From Streptomyces sp. NBC_00440 (GTDB lineage Bacteria; Actinomycetota; Actinomycetes; Streptomycetales; Streptomycetaceae): DNA of 64,000 bases. The position numbers were made by a program, and so were the translations under genes. The notes beneath the pieces were generated by a model. That model saw nothing but the letters and a program-made list of their open reading frames with translations, ran no database searches and was not told where the DNA came from. The stretch spans positions 1,559,501 through 1,623,500 of the forward strand of contig NZ_CP107921.1 in assembly GCF_036014215.1 (NCBI RefSeq), read 5' to 3'. This document shows, one piece after another, positions 24,738-33,477 of this stretch. Every line of letters begins with the position of its first letter. Position 1 is the stretch's first letter.

Positions 24738-26308
24738 ACCGTGACCTCCGCGTTCTGCATGGCCAGCGAGCCCACGACGCCCGGTTTCCACCGGGGCCGC
24801 GCGTTGCGGGCGAGGATGTTGTCGAGCTGGTAGAGGAAGACGAAGGGCGCCTGCTCGCGCATCAGCCGCTGGAGGTCGGAGAAGGCGCGGGCGCGTTCCG
24901 CGGGGTCGACCGACAGCTCCTCGGTGTCGATGAGCCGGTCGGCCTCCTTGGAGTGCCAGCGGCTCTGCCTGCGGTCGCTGCGTACGACGGACTGGAGCAT
25001 GCTCTCGCCGTCGAGGGTCCAGACGGTGCTCGCCGCCAGATACATCGGGCCGAGCGCGCCGTGGTCGTCGGAGGTGAGCCGGGCCGCGTACGTACCGGGG
25101 TCGAGGAGGGCGACGCGGGCGTGCACCCCGGCGCGGGCGAGGAGTCCGGAGAGCGCTTCGGCGACGTTGGAGTCGACGTTGGACGCGGTGAGCGTGGTGG
25201 AGAAGCCGTGCGGGTATCCGGCTTCGGCAAGCAGTGCGCGGGCCTTCGCCGCCGAGCGGGTGAAGGGCTTGACGGACGGGTCGAAGCCGAAGGCGCCGCG
25301 CGGGATCATCGCGGGGACCTCACGGGCCTTGCCGCCCAGCACCGCCTTGATCAGCAGCGGGACATCGATCGCGTGGTTGAGCGCCTGCCGCACCCGGTGG
25401 TCGCCCAGCGGGCCGCCGTCCAGGGTGTTCAGCGAGAGGTACGAGGTGCGGATGCCGGGGTAGCTGTCCAGCGTCACCCCGGTGTACCCGTCCAGCTGCT
25501 GGGCGGCGTCGGGGGTCAGCCCGGTGACGAGGTCGACGCCGCCGCTCTGGAGGGCCGCGAGCGAGGAGGACGGGTTGGGCGCCGGGCTGAAGACCAGTTC
25601 GTCCACGCTCGGCCTGCCCTGCCAGTGCCCGGGGTTGGCCCGCATCCGCAGCTGGTGGTCGCGCTGCCAGCTGACGAAGGTGAACGGGCCTGTGCCGACG
25701 GGGTGGTTGGCGAATCCCTCGTCCCCGGCACCGGCGATATAGCGCGGCGGGACGACGACTCCGCCGAACAGGGAGAGCTTGTCGGGCAGGATCGGGTCGT
25801 GCAGCGTGGTGTGCACGTCCACGGTGAGCCGGTCGACGACGCTCACGCTCTTCACGTAACGCAGCTCGACGATGGGCGACTTGGTCGCCGGGTCGAGCAG
25901 CCGCTCGATGCTGAACTTCACGGCGGCCGCGTCGCAGGGTTCGCCGTTGTGGAACTTCACGCCGGGGCGCAGCCGGAACCTCCAGGTCCGCTCGGAGCGG
26001 GCCGTCCAGGAGAGCGCCAGGCGCGGGTGCAGCTTGTTGTCGCGGCCCCGGGTGGTGAGCGTGTCGAACATGTTGATCAGGGCGTTCATCGACACCATGT
26101 CGCCCTGTTTCTGCGGGTCCATGGTCGTGGCGTCGCCGGGCTGCGAGACCCGCAGGACATTGCCGGCGCTGCTCGCGGGGTCGGCACCACACCCCGTCAG
26201 GAGAGCCGGGGCGGCGACGGCCGGGACGAGCAGACCGCCGAGCCGCACCACGTCGCGGCGGGACGGGTGATTGCGGTCCACGGCCCACCCCTGACGTATT
26301 CGTTCCAT
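24734..26308 (-). CDS. Extracellular solute-binding lipoprotein, family 5 (OppA-like)
   Basis: 524 residues. Twin-arginine-like PSRRDVVRLGG, then a hydrophobic stretch ending in the lipobox LLTGC near residue 40, so probably a Tat-exported lipoprotein. Family 5 features: TMDPQKQGDMVSMNALINMFDTL, WRFRLRPGVKFHNGEPCDAAAVKFSIERLL, and HPVGTGPFTFVSW. These proteins bind peptides, but also nickel, opines or sugars. First gene of the importer operon, with operator-like repeats overlapping its start and a divergent IclR gene 54 bp away. Confidence 0.92.
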   Translation of the reverse strand: MERIRQGWAVDRNHPSRRDVVRLGGLLVPAVAAPALLTGCGADPASSAGNVLRVSQPGDATTMDPQKQGDMVSMNALINMFDTLTTRGRDNKLHPRLALSWTARSERTWRFRLRPGVKFHNGEPCDAAAVKFSIERLLDPATKSPIVELRYVKSVSVVDRLTVDVHTTLHDPILPDKLSLFGGVVVPPRYIAGAGDEGFANHPVGTGPFTFVSWQRDHQLRMRANPGHWQGRPSVDELVFSPAPNPSSSLAALQSGGVDLVTGLTPDAAQQLDGYTGVTLDSYPGIRTSYLSLNTLDGGPLGDHRVRQALNHAIDVPLLIKAVLGGKAREVPAMIPRGAFGFDPSVKPFTRSAAKARALLAEAGYPHGFSTTLTASNVDSNVAEALSGLLARAGVHARVALLDPGTYAARLTSDDHGALGPMYLAASTVWTLDGESMLQSVVRSDRRQSRWHSKEADRLIDTEELSVDPAERARAFSDLQRLMREQAPFVFLYQLDNILARNARPRWKPGVVGSLAMQNAEVTV

Positions 26309-26338
26309 TGAACAACACTTCCGTTCCGGAAGATGGAA
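26303..26338. promoter_or_regulatory. Nested inverted repeats in the importer/IclR divergent gap
   Basis: An inner palindrome, TTCCG-TTC-CGGAA (26319-26331), lies inside an outer repeat TTCCAT (26303-26308) and ATGGAA (26333-26338). The gap between the two start codons is only 54 bp, so a bound protein would cover both promoters. IclR proteins bind such short palindromes in divergent gaps. A -10-like TAAGCT (26350-26355) lies 7 bp before the IclR ATG, hinting at a leaderless message. Confidence 0.6.
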
Positions 26339-26362
26339 TGCGATGGGGTTAAGCTAGGCGTC

Positions 26363-27205
26363 ATGCCGAACACGGTCAACACCCGATCGAGCGAGCAGGA
26401 GCCCGGGAAGGGCCCGGTCGACAAAGCGATGGAGGTACTGGAGGCACTGGTACAGACGGGCGGCCCGCACCGGCTGGGCGAGATCGCGCGGCGCACCGGA
26501 CTCACCAAACCGACGGTCCACCGCCATCTGCGGACGATGGCCGAGTACGGCTTCGCCCAGCCGGCGGAGGGCGGCAGTTACCGCGCGGGGCCCCGGCTGC
26601 TCGGCCTGGCCGCCGCCGCGCTGGACACCGGGGACGACCTCCGGCTGGTCCGCCCGGCACTGGCCGATCTGCGCACCCGCACCGGCCAGCTCGCGTACTA
26701 CGCGGTACGGCACCGGACCACCGCCGTACACCTGGAGCAGTCCGAACCGGTGCGCGGCTACCTGCTGAGCACCCGGCCCGGCGGCGAGACCCCGCTGTAC
26801 TGCACCGCGGCGGGTCTGGCGATGCTCTCCGCGCTGCCGGAGCCGGAGGTGGCAGCGGTACTCGAAGAGACCCCGCTCACCGCACACACCTCCCGTACGC
26901 TCACCGAACCCCGCGCGATCCGGGCCGAGTTGCGCCGTACGGCGGAGCGGGGTTACGCGGTCGACGACGAGTACCACGAGCTGGACGTCCGCGCGGTGGC
27001 CGCACCGGTGACGGACGGGGACGGGCGGGTGGTGGGCGCGATCGGCATCTCCGGGCTGACGTTCACCCTGGATCCGGAGAGCGCCGGACTGTTCGGCCCG
27101 ATGGTGCGCGCGGCGGCCCGTACGGTCTCGGCCGGCCTCGGCAGCAGCGGCCCCGCACTGGGCGTCGTCGGAGGCACGACCGCATGGGACGGTGACCGGA
27201 CATGA
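26363..27205 (+). CDS. IclR-family transcriptional regulator
   Basis: 280 residues from the ATG at 26363 (MPNTVNTRSSEQ). Winged helix at about 20-75 (DKAMEVLEALVQTGG, LGEIARRTGLTKPTVHRHLRTMAEYGF). The C-terminal effector domain has the IclR signature YAVDDEYHELDVRAVAAPV and IGISGLTFTL. Divergent from the importer operon and translationally coupled (ATGA) to the serine hydrolase, so it likely controls both in response to the imported compound. Confidence 0.93.
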   Translation: MPNTVNTRSSEQEPGKGPVDKAMEVLEALVQTGGPHRLGEIARRTGLTKPTVHRHLRTMAEYGFAQPAEGGSYRAGPRLLGLAAAALDTGDDLRLVRPALADLRTRTGQLAYYAVRHRTTAVHLEQSEPVRGYLLSTRPGGETPLYCTAAGLAMLSALPEPEVAAVLEETPLTAHTSRTLTEPRAIRAELRRTAERGYAVDDEYHELDVRAVAAPVTDGDGRVVGAIGISGLTFTLDPESAGLFGPMVRAAARTVSAGLGSSGPALGVVGGTTAWDGDRT

Positions 27206-28332
27206 GCGCGGCAGGCATGGACTCGGCGGCAGGCACCGACTCAGCGGTGGGCAGGGAACCAGCGGGGGGTACGGAGCCGGCGGGAGGTGCGGCGGACACC
27301 GGCCGGCCGGCCGACCTGCTCGCCGCCGGACGGGAGCGCCGGGTGTACTCGGCTGCCGCCTGGTCGGTCGGCACCGCCGACGGCCCGCTGGACCGGGGCT
27401 GGACCGGCACCAGGAGCTGGGCCGGTCCTGAGCTCGACGGCAGCGAGCTGTGGGATCTCGCATCGGTGACCAAACCGGTCGCGGGCCTCGCGGTGATGGC
27501 CCTGATCGATGCGGGCGCCCTGGCGCTCACCGACACGGTCGGCGCGCATCTGCCGGAGTACCGGGGCGGCGACAAATCACACCTGACGCTCTATCAACTG
27601 CTCACGCACACCTCGGGGTTGCCCGGCCGGGTACCGCTCTACCGGGAGAGCCCGACGCGTGCGGCGCTGCTGGACGCGGTACGGGAGCTGCCGCCGACCG
27701 CTCCCCCGGGCACCCGCGTCGAGTACTCCTCGCAGGGCTTCATCCTGCTCGGGCTGATCGCGGAGGCCGCCACCGGGCGCCCGCTGGACCGGCTGGTGGC
27801 GGAACTGGTCTGCGCACCCCTGGGGTTGACGGACACCGGATTCACCCCGGACGCGGCGGGCCGGGCCCGCGCGGTGGCCACCGAGGACTGCCCGTGGCGC
27901 GGCCGGGTGGTGAGCGGCGAGGTGCACGACGAGAACGCCGCTGTACTCGGCGGGGTGGCCGCCCACGCCGGTCTGTTCGCCACCCTGGGCGACATGGAGC
28001 GGCTGGGCCGGTCACTGGCGGGCGGCGGGCGGGAGCTGCTGCGCCCCGCGACGTTCGCCCTGATGACAGCGGGCCACACGGACGGTCTCGCGCTGCGCAG
28101 GGGGCTCGCCTGGCAGGGCCAGGACCCGGCCGGCTCCCCCGTCGGCGACTCCTTCGGGCCGGACTCGTACGGGCACACCGGGTTCACGGGCACGAGCCTG
28201 TGGGTCGACCCGGCGACCGGACGGTACGCGGTGCTGCTCACCAACCGGGTGCATCCCAGCCGGGACGGGGACGGCATCGCAGCGGTGCGCCGCGCCTTCC
28301 ACGACGCGGCGCACCTTCTCGGCGGGCGGTGA
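27202..28332 (+). CDS. Serine hydrolase of the beta-lactamase/class C PBP family
   Basis: 376 residues. The nucleophile motif is S88-V-T-K91 (LASVTKPVAG), then YSS in RVEYSSQGF for the YxN motif, and HTG in GHTGFTGTSLW for the KTG triad. No signal peptide, so cytoplasmic: likely an esterase, D-aminopeptidase or amidase rather than an antibiotic-resistance enzyme. The first 40 residues are low-complexity Gly/Ala/Asp. Coupled to the IclR gene and close to an Opp-type importer, it may cleave the imported compound. Convergent with the DsbA-like gene. Confidence 0.87.
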   Translation: MSAAGMDSAAGTDSAVGREPAGGTEPAGGAADTGRPADLLAAGRERRVYSAAAWSVGTADGPLDRGWTGTRSWAGPELDGSELWDLASVTKPVAGLAVMALIDAGALALTDTVGAHLPEYRGGDKSHLTLYQLLTHTSGLPGRVPLYRESPTRAALLDAVRELPPTAPPGTRVEYSSQGFILLGLIAEAATGRPLDRLVAELVCAPLGLTDTGFTPDAAGRARAVATEDCPWRGRVVSGEVHDENAAVLGGVAAHAGLFATLGDMERLGRSLAGGGRELLRPATFALMTAGHTDGLALRRGLAWQGQDPAGSPVGDSFGPDSYGHTGFTGTSLWVDPATGRYAVLLTNRVHPSRDGDGIAAVRRAFHDAAHLLGGR

Positions 28333-28355
28333 CCAGGGGCGGAGCAGCCGGAGGG

Positions 28356-29078
28356 TCAGGCCGGGTCGCCCGTCGCCGGGACCTCGCAGCCGTCGGGGCC
28401 GCAGACCTCGCCGTCCCCGCCGACCGCGGCGAGCCGGGGCTTGGCGTCCCAGGCCTGGCCGAGCGCCTGGGTGAAGACCTCGGCGGGCTGGGCGCCGGAC
28501 ACTCCGAACGCCCGGTCGAGGACGAAGAACGGCACGCCGTTCGCACCGAGTTCAGCCGCCTCGCGCTCATCGGCGCGTACGTCGTCGGCGTAGGCGCCAG
28601 GGTCGGCGAGCACCGCACGGACCGCGTCGGCGTCGAGCCCGGCCTCCACGGCCAGCTCCACCAGATACGCGTCGCCGTCGAAGACGGACCGCTCGTCGGC
28701 GAAGTTCGCCCGGTAGAGCAGCCCGATCAGCTCGTCCTGGCGCCCGTGCTCCTTGGCGAGGTGCAGCAGCCGGTGCATGTCGAAGGTGTTCCCGTGGTCA
28801 CGGCCCTCCGTGCGGTAGCCGAGCCCCTCGGCACCGGCGTTGGCCGCGATGTTGTTCTCGGCCTCCTGTGCCTGCTCCGTGCTCAGTCCGTACTTCTTGC
28901 TGAGCATCTCCAGGACGGGCGCGGCATCGCCCTTCGCCCGCCCCGGGTCGAGCTCGAAGGAGCGGTGCACCACCTCGACCTGGTCACGGTGCGGGAAGCC
29001 GGCGAGGGCCTTCTCGAACCGGGCCTTGCCCACGTAGCACCAGGGGCAGGCGATGTCGCTCCAGATCTCGACGCGCAT
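28356..29078 (-). CDS. DsbA-family (FrnE-like) thiol oxidoreductase
   Basis: Cytoplasmic thioredoxin-fold protein of the FrnE type. 240 residues from the ATG at 29078 (MRVEIWSDIACPWCYVG); an ATG nine bases upstream is possible but too close to GGAG. Active site C11-P-W-C14; then HRSFELDPG, GNTFDMHRLLHLA, NGVPFFVLDRAFGVSGAQP (cis-Pro loop) and a C-terminal tail with three cysteines (VCGPDGCEVP). Family members act in redox stress or as disulfide isomerases. Not obviously linked to its neighbours. Confidence 0.9.
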   Translation of the reverse strand: MRVEIWSDIACPWCYVGKARFEKALAGFPHRDQVEVVHRSFELDPGRAKGDAAPVLEMLSKKYGLSTEQAQEAENNIAANAGAEGLGYRTEGRDHGNTFDMHRLLHLAKEHGRQDELIGLLYRANFADERSVFDGDAYLVELAVEAGLDADAVRAVLADPGAYADDVRADEREAAELGANGVPFFVLDRAFGVSGAQPAEVFTQALGQAWDAKPRLAAVGGDGEVCGPDGCEVPATGDPA

Positions 29079-29232
29079 GTTCTTCATCTCTCCAGGGTCG
29101 TACGGCGCAGGAGGCCCCCGCGCACCCTGGTGAACATGCGCACGGACCCGCCCATTCCCGGCTTCGGACCCTCGCCGGGTTGCGCGAGCGAAGTACGCGC
29201 CGCTGACAGCGGACGGCTGCACCCTCCGCGGG

Positions 29233-29916
29233 CTACGCCTCCCCGGCCGCACCGGTCGACGGCGGGGCCGCGGGGATGTCCGGCACGGCGCTCCGTGGAG
29301 CGAGGAGGAGGGGGAGGTAGACGTGGTCGACGATCTCGGCGATGACGTCCTCCGGGACCGGGGCACCGTAGAGCAGATAGTGGTTGCGGAGCAGGTCGAC
29401 CGCCACGGTGGCGCGCCGTGAGGCGGGCACCCACGGCGCGATCTCGCCACGTGCGACAGCACGCAACAGGACACTCTTGATCGGTCCGGGGCCTGCGGGG
29501 CCGACCCGTTCGCGGACCAGCCGGGCGAACTCGGGATCGTGCATGGCCTCCGTGATCAGGCCGCGGAGGATGTCGCCGTGCGAGGTGGCCAGCCTGGCGG
29601 AGAGCTGCCGCAGCACGGCGATCACGTCGGTGCGCAGGGCGCCGGTGTCGGGCAGATCCGCCTCGGTCAGGCGTCGGGCCGCGCAGGCGTCGATGACGAG
29701 TTCGGCGCGGCTGGGCCACCGCCGGTACAGGGTGGCCTTGCCGGTGCGGGCTCTTACGGCCACGCGCTCCATCGTCAGTCCGGCGTAACCGACCTCGGCG
29801 AGTTCGTCGAGGACCGCCGCCAGGATGGCGTTCTCCAGCTCCTCGCCCCGGCGGCGAGGGTTTCTGCGGTGGTCGCCGGCCGAACGGTCCGCCGCGTCCC
29901 CGTTGATTGGATGCAT
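29233..29916 (-). CDS. TetR/AcrR-family regulator, divergent from P450
   Basis: 227 residues. HTH at about 27-75: ILAAVLDELAEVGYAGLTMERVAVRARTGKATLYRRWPSRAEL. The ligand domain ends HVYLPLLLAP followed by a Pro/Ala tail. A near-perfect 23-bp dyad lies 64 bp upstream of its start, in the gap to the P450 gene. It most likely represses itself and the P450-ferredoxin pair, released by a substrate-like ligand; this is inference from layout. Confidence 0.92.
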   Translation of the reverse strand: MHPINGDAADRSAGDHRRNPRRRGEELENAILAAVLDELAEVGYAGLTMERVAVRARTGKATLYRRWPSRAELVIDACAARRLTEADLPDTGALRTDVIAVLRQLSARLATSHGDILRGLITEAMHDPEFARLVRERVGPAGPGPIKSVLLRAVARGEIAPWVPASRRATVAVDLLRNHYLLYGAPVPEDVIAEIVDHVYLPLLLAPRSAVPDIPAAPPSTGAAGEA

Positions 29917-29979
29917 GACTCCCAGCCATTTGTCGAAACACCCGTTGTGGACCCCGAGCGCGTCAGCCTAGCCTCCTTA

Positions 29980-30002
29980 TTAGAGAACGGACCGTTCTTT
30001 AA
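29980..30002. promoter_or_regulatory. TetR-type operator in the regulator/P450 gap
   Basis: Perfect 15-bp palindrome AGAACGGACCGTTCT (29984-29998). It extends outward, after one mismatched base on each side, to TTA at 29980-29982 and TAA at 30000-30002. It is centred 36 bp upstream of the P450 ATG. Length and symmetry are typical of TetR-family operators. Confidence 0.8.
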
Positions 30003-30026
30003 GCGTCGAGTACATCGAGGGGAACG

Positions 30027-31244
30027 ATGACCGAGACCGTTACGACGCCCCCATCAGGCGCCCCCGCCTTTCCCAGCGACCGCACCTGCCCCTACCAACT
30101 TCCCGACCAGTACAACGACCTCCGGGAGCGGGAGGGATCGCTGCAGCGGGTCACCCTCTACGACGGCCGGCAGGCATGGCTGGTGACCGGGTACGACACC
30201 GCGCGAAAGCTGCTCGCCGATCCCCGGCTGTCGTCCGACCGGACGGACGACGCCTTCCCGGCGACCTCCGAGCGCGTGGTGAGCTTCCGGGACCGCCGGC
30301 CGGCCTTCATCGGCCTCGACCCGCCCGAGCACGGGCCGAAGCGCCGTATGACCATCAGCGAGTTCACCGTCCGGCGCATCAAGGGGATGCGGGAGGACGT
30401 GGAGCAGATCGTGCACGGCTTCCTGGACGAGATGATCGCCTCCGGGCCGCCCGCCGACCTCGTCAGCCAGTTCGCGCTGCCCGTGCCGTCCATGGTGATC
30501 TGCCGGCTGCTCGGCGTGCCCTACGCCGAGCACGACTTCTTCCAGGACGCCAGCAGGCGGCTGATCCAGTCCACGGACGTGGCGGGGACGCGTGCCGCCC
30601 GGGACGAGCTGGAGGACTATCTGGGCGGCCTGGTGGACTCCTTGCGCGGCGAGCGCCGGCCGGGCCTGCTGAGCACCCTGGTCACGGAGCAGCTGGAGAA
30701 GGGCGCGATCGACCGCGAGGAGCTGGTGTCGACCGCCATCCTGCTGCTGGTGGCCGGCCACGAGACGACGGCGTCGATGACTTCTCTCAGCGTCATCACC
30801 CTGCTCGAACACCCCGAGCAGTACGCCGCGTTGCGGGCCGACCCATCGCTGGTACCGGGGGCGGTGGAGGAGCTGCTGCGCTATCTGGCGATCGCGGACA
30901 TCGCCGGGGCACGCATCGCGACGGCTGACATCGATGTCGACGGCCAGTGCATCCGGGCCGGCGAGGGTGTCATCGTCACCAACTCCATCGCCAACCGCGA
31001 CAGTTCGGTCTTCGCGGAGCCGGACACCTTCGACGTGCGGCGCGAGGCCCGCCACCATCTGGCATTCGGCTACGGGGTCCACCAGTGCCTCGGCCAGAAC
31101 CTGGCCCGCCTCGAACTGGAGGTCATCCTCACGGCGTTGTTCGACCGGCTGCCGAACCTGCGGCTGGCGGTGCCGGTGGACCGGTTGACCCTGCGTCCGG
31201 GTACGACGATCCAGGGCGTCAACGAACTCCCGGTCACCTGGTGA
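30027..31244 (+). CDS. Cytochrome P450 (CYP105-like)
   Basis: 405 residues, soluble bacterial P450. I-helix oxygen-binding AGHETTA, ExxR in VEELLRY, heme loop HLAFGYGVHQCLGQNLARLEL with the thiolate Cys354. N terminus FPSDRTCPYQLPDQYNDLRE and RHHLAFG-type heme loop resemble CYP105, a family often used for xenobiotic or antibiotic oxidation in Streptomyces. Coupled in an operon with a 3Fe-4S ferredoxin 20 bp downstream and controlled by the divergent TetR. Substrate unknown; family name is by eye. Confidence 0.93.
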   Translation: MTETVTTPPSGAPAFPSDRTCPYQLPDQYNDLREREGSLQRVTLYDGRQAWLVTGYDTARKLLADPRLSSDRTDDAFPATSERVVSFRDRRPAFIGLDPPEHGPKRRMTISEFTVRRIKGMREDVEQIVHGFLDEMIASGPPADLVSQFALPVPSMVICRLLGVPYAEHDFFQDASRRLIQSTDVAGTRAARDELEDYLGGLVDSLRGERRPGLLSTLVTEQLEKGAIDREELVSTAILLLVAGHETTASMTSLSVITLLEHPEQYAALRADPSLVPGAVEELLRYLAIADIAGARIATADIDVDGQCIRAGEGVIVTNSIANRDSSVFAEPDTFDVRREARHHLAFGYGVHQCLGQNLARLELEVILTALFDRLPNLRLAVPVDRLTLRPGTTIQGVNELPVTW

Positions 31245-31264
31245 CCGCGGCGGAAGGAGCAGCA

Positions 31265-31456
31265 ATGCGGGTGACGGCCGACCGGGAGGTCTGTGTGGGC
31301 GCGGGCCTGTGCGCGCTGACGGCGCCGGAGGTCTTCGACCAGGACGACGACGGTGTCGTGAAGGTGCTGGCCGCCGATCCCGGCGACGAGGACCGCGCCG
31401 CGGCGCGTGAGGCCGGCATGCTCTGCCCGTCGGGCGCCGTGCGCGTCGTCGAGTAG
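31265..31456 (+). CDS. Small 3Fe-4S ferredoxin, P450 redox partner
   Basis: 63 residues, ATG at 31265 preceded by GGAAGGAG. Cluster cysteines are C10, C16 and C54 (VCVGAGLC and MLCPSG), with Ala13 at the place of a fourth ligand, which marks a 3Fe-4S cluster. Size and motif match the SuaB/SubB type that feeds CYP105 enzymes. No ferredoxin reductase gene is present, so a shared one must serve. Confidence 0.94.
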   Translation: MRVTADREVCVGAGLCALTAPEVFDQDDDGVVKVLAADPGDEDRAAAREAGMLCPSGAVRVVE

Positions 31457-31677
31457 GCAGCCCTGGTGGGACGGCGGGGGCCGGCCGGGTTCCTGACAGC
31501 GGACCGCATCAGCGCCGGGGCGGACCCGGCTCGGCCGGACGCCGCAGATGGCCCAGGGTGCTCCGCTTTCGGGCTACACCTCAGCCCGGCGTCCGCCCCT
31601 CGCCGTCCGGGTGCCCGACGATCGCAGGCGGCCGGCCCCGCCCCGGCCGTGGAGCGTCCGATCACCGGGAGACCGCC

Positions 31678-33438
31678 GTGCACATCCTGCTCGTCGCGAG
31701 TGCCTTCAACAGCCTGACACAGCGTGTGCACGCCGAGCTGCGGGACCACGGCCACACGGTGGCCGTCGCCATCGCGCTGCCGGACCCCGCCCTGCACGAC
31801 ACGGCGCTGCGGGAGGCCATCAGCCGGCACCGGCCCGAGCTGATCGTCGCCCCGCTGCTGAAGACCGCTGTCCCGCAGGACATCTGGTCGGCGCACACCT
31901 GCCTCATCGTGCATCCGGGACCCGTCGGGGACCGGGGGCCCTCCTCCCTGGACTGGGCGATCCACGAGGGCGTGGCCCGGTGGGGGGTCACCGTTCTGCA
32001 GGCCGGCGCGGTCATGGACGCCGGTGACGTCTGGGCCACCGCCGAGTGCCCGGTACCCCCGGTCGGCAAGAGCGATCTCTACCGCAACGAGATCTCCGAC
32101 GCGGCGCTGCGGGCCGTGCTGCTGGCCGTGGAGCGCTTCGCGTCAGGCACGTACTCCCCCGAACCACAGCAGCAGGAGCCCACGCACCAGGCGCGGCAGC
32201 GCAGCATCGGCACCCGGCCCTTTCTCCGGCAGGAGCAGCGGCGGATCGACTGGCGGGCGGATTCCACCGCGGCGGTCGTACGCAAGCTGCGTGCCGCCGA
32301 CTCGAACCCCGGAGTACGGGACGAACTGCTCGGCGCCGAGTGGTTCCTGTACGGGGGTCATCCCGAGGACCAACTGCGCGGCCGGCCGGGGGAGTTGCTG
32401 GCCACCCGGGCGGGCGCCGTCTGCCGGGCGACGGCCGACGGGGCGGTGTGGATCCCGGAGCTGCGGCCCCGGCGCGGTTCCGGGCAGCCGCCCACGTACA
32501 AACTGCCCGCCGTCAGCGCGCTCGGCGACCGGCTCCCGGAACTGCCCGAACTCCCCGCGCCTCTGCGGCCGGACGAGAACTTCCGCACCTGGAGCGACAT
32601 CCGGTACCGGGAGGAGGGGCAGGCGGGGTTCCTGACGTTCTCCTTCCCCGGCGGCGCGATGAGCACAGCGCACTGCGAGCGGCTGCTCGCCGCGTACCGG
32701 ACCGCTCTGGCCCGGCCCACCTCGGTCCTGGTGCTGGGCGGCGGCCGGGACTTCTTCAGCAACGGCATCCATCTCAACGTGATCGAGGCGGCCACCGATC
32801 CGGCGGCGGAGTCCTGGGCCAACATCAGCGCCATGGACGACCTGGTGGAGGCCGTTCTGACGACCACCGACCGTCTGGTGGTCTCCGCCGTGGGCGGCAA
32901 CGCCGCCGCCGGAGGGGCGATGCTGGCCCTGGCGGCGGACGAGGTCTGGTGCAGGGCGGGCGCGGTGCTGAACCCGCACTACCGGCTGATGGGCCTGTAC
33001 GGGTCCGAGTACTGGACCCGCACGCTGCCGCACCGGGCGGGTGCGGAGGTCGCCGGGGAGCTGATGCGGCGGGCGCTGCCGGTCAGCGCGGCCGCCGGGC
33101 AGCGCATCGGCCTGGTGGACCGGATCGTCGAGTGCGGCCCGCAGGACTTCCCGGGCACGGTCATCCGGCTCGCGGCGCTCCTCGCGTCGTCCTCCGGTGC
33201 GCAGTCGCGGGCCGCGGCCAAGAAGGCGGAGCTGGAGCGCGAGGAGGAGGTCATGCCGCTGGCGGCCCACCGGGAGGACGAACTGGCGCGGATGGCCCGC
33301 ACCTTCGGCGATCCGGAGGCGCCGTACCACGCCCTGCGACGCGCGTTCGTGCACAAACTGCCGCTGACCGGCACCCCTCCGCACCTCGACATCCACCGGC
33401 CGCCGCAGCAGGCGTCAGCCCCGGGCGACCGGGGATGA
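31678..33438 (+). CDS. hoxX: HoxX-type protein (formyl-transferase plus enoyl-CoA hydratase domains)
   Basis: 586 residues from the GTG at 31678 (VHILLVASAFNSLTQRVHAEL). The N-terminal half is a formyltetrahydrofolate-binding domain with IVHPGPVGDRGPSSLDWAIHEG and MDAGDVWAT. The C-terminal half is crotonase-like with GGGRDFFSNGIHLNVIEAA, GGNAAAGGAMLALAADEV and YRLMGLYGSEYWTRTLP. This two-domain order is that of HoxX/HypX, which makes carbon monoxide for the [NiFe]-hydrogenase site under aerobic conditions. No hydrogenase or other hyp genes are in the window. It follows the ferredoxin gene by 221 bp, so it may or may not share its transcript. Confidence 0.88.
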   Translation: MHILLVASAFNSLTQRVHAELRDHGHTVAVAIALPDPALHDTALREAISRHRPELIVAPLLKTAVPQDIWSAHTCLIVHPGPVGDRGPSSLDWAIHEGVARWGVTVLQAGAVMDAGDVWATAECPVPPVGKSDLYRNEISDAALRAVLLAVERFASGTYSPEPQQQEPTHQARQRSIGTRPFLRQEQRRIDWRADSTAAVVRKLRAADSNPGVRDELLGAEWFLYGGHPEDQLRGRPGELLATRAGAVCRATADGAVWIPELRPRRGSGQPPTYKLPAVSALGDRLPELPELPAPLRPDENFRTWSDIRYREEGQAGFLTFSFPGGAMSTAHCERLLAAYRTALARPTSVLVLGGGRDFFSNGIHLNVIEAATDPAAESWANISAMDDLVEAVLTTTDRLVVSAVGGNAAAGGAMLALAADEVWCRAGAVLNPHYRLMGLYGSEYWTRTLPHRAGAEVAGELMRRALPVSAAAGQRIGLVDRIVECGPQDFPGTVIRLAALLASSSGAQSRAAAKKAELEREEEVMPLAAHREDELARMARTFGDPEAPYHALRRAFVHKLPLTGTPPHLDIHRPPQQASAPGDRG

Positions 33439-33477
33439 CGTCACGCCGCCCCCACCACCGGGAGGGGTGCCCCGCTC

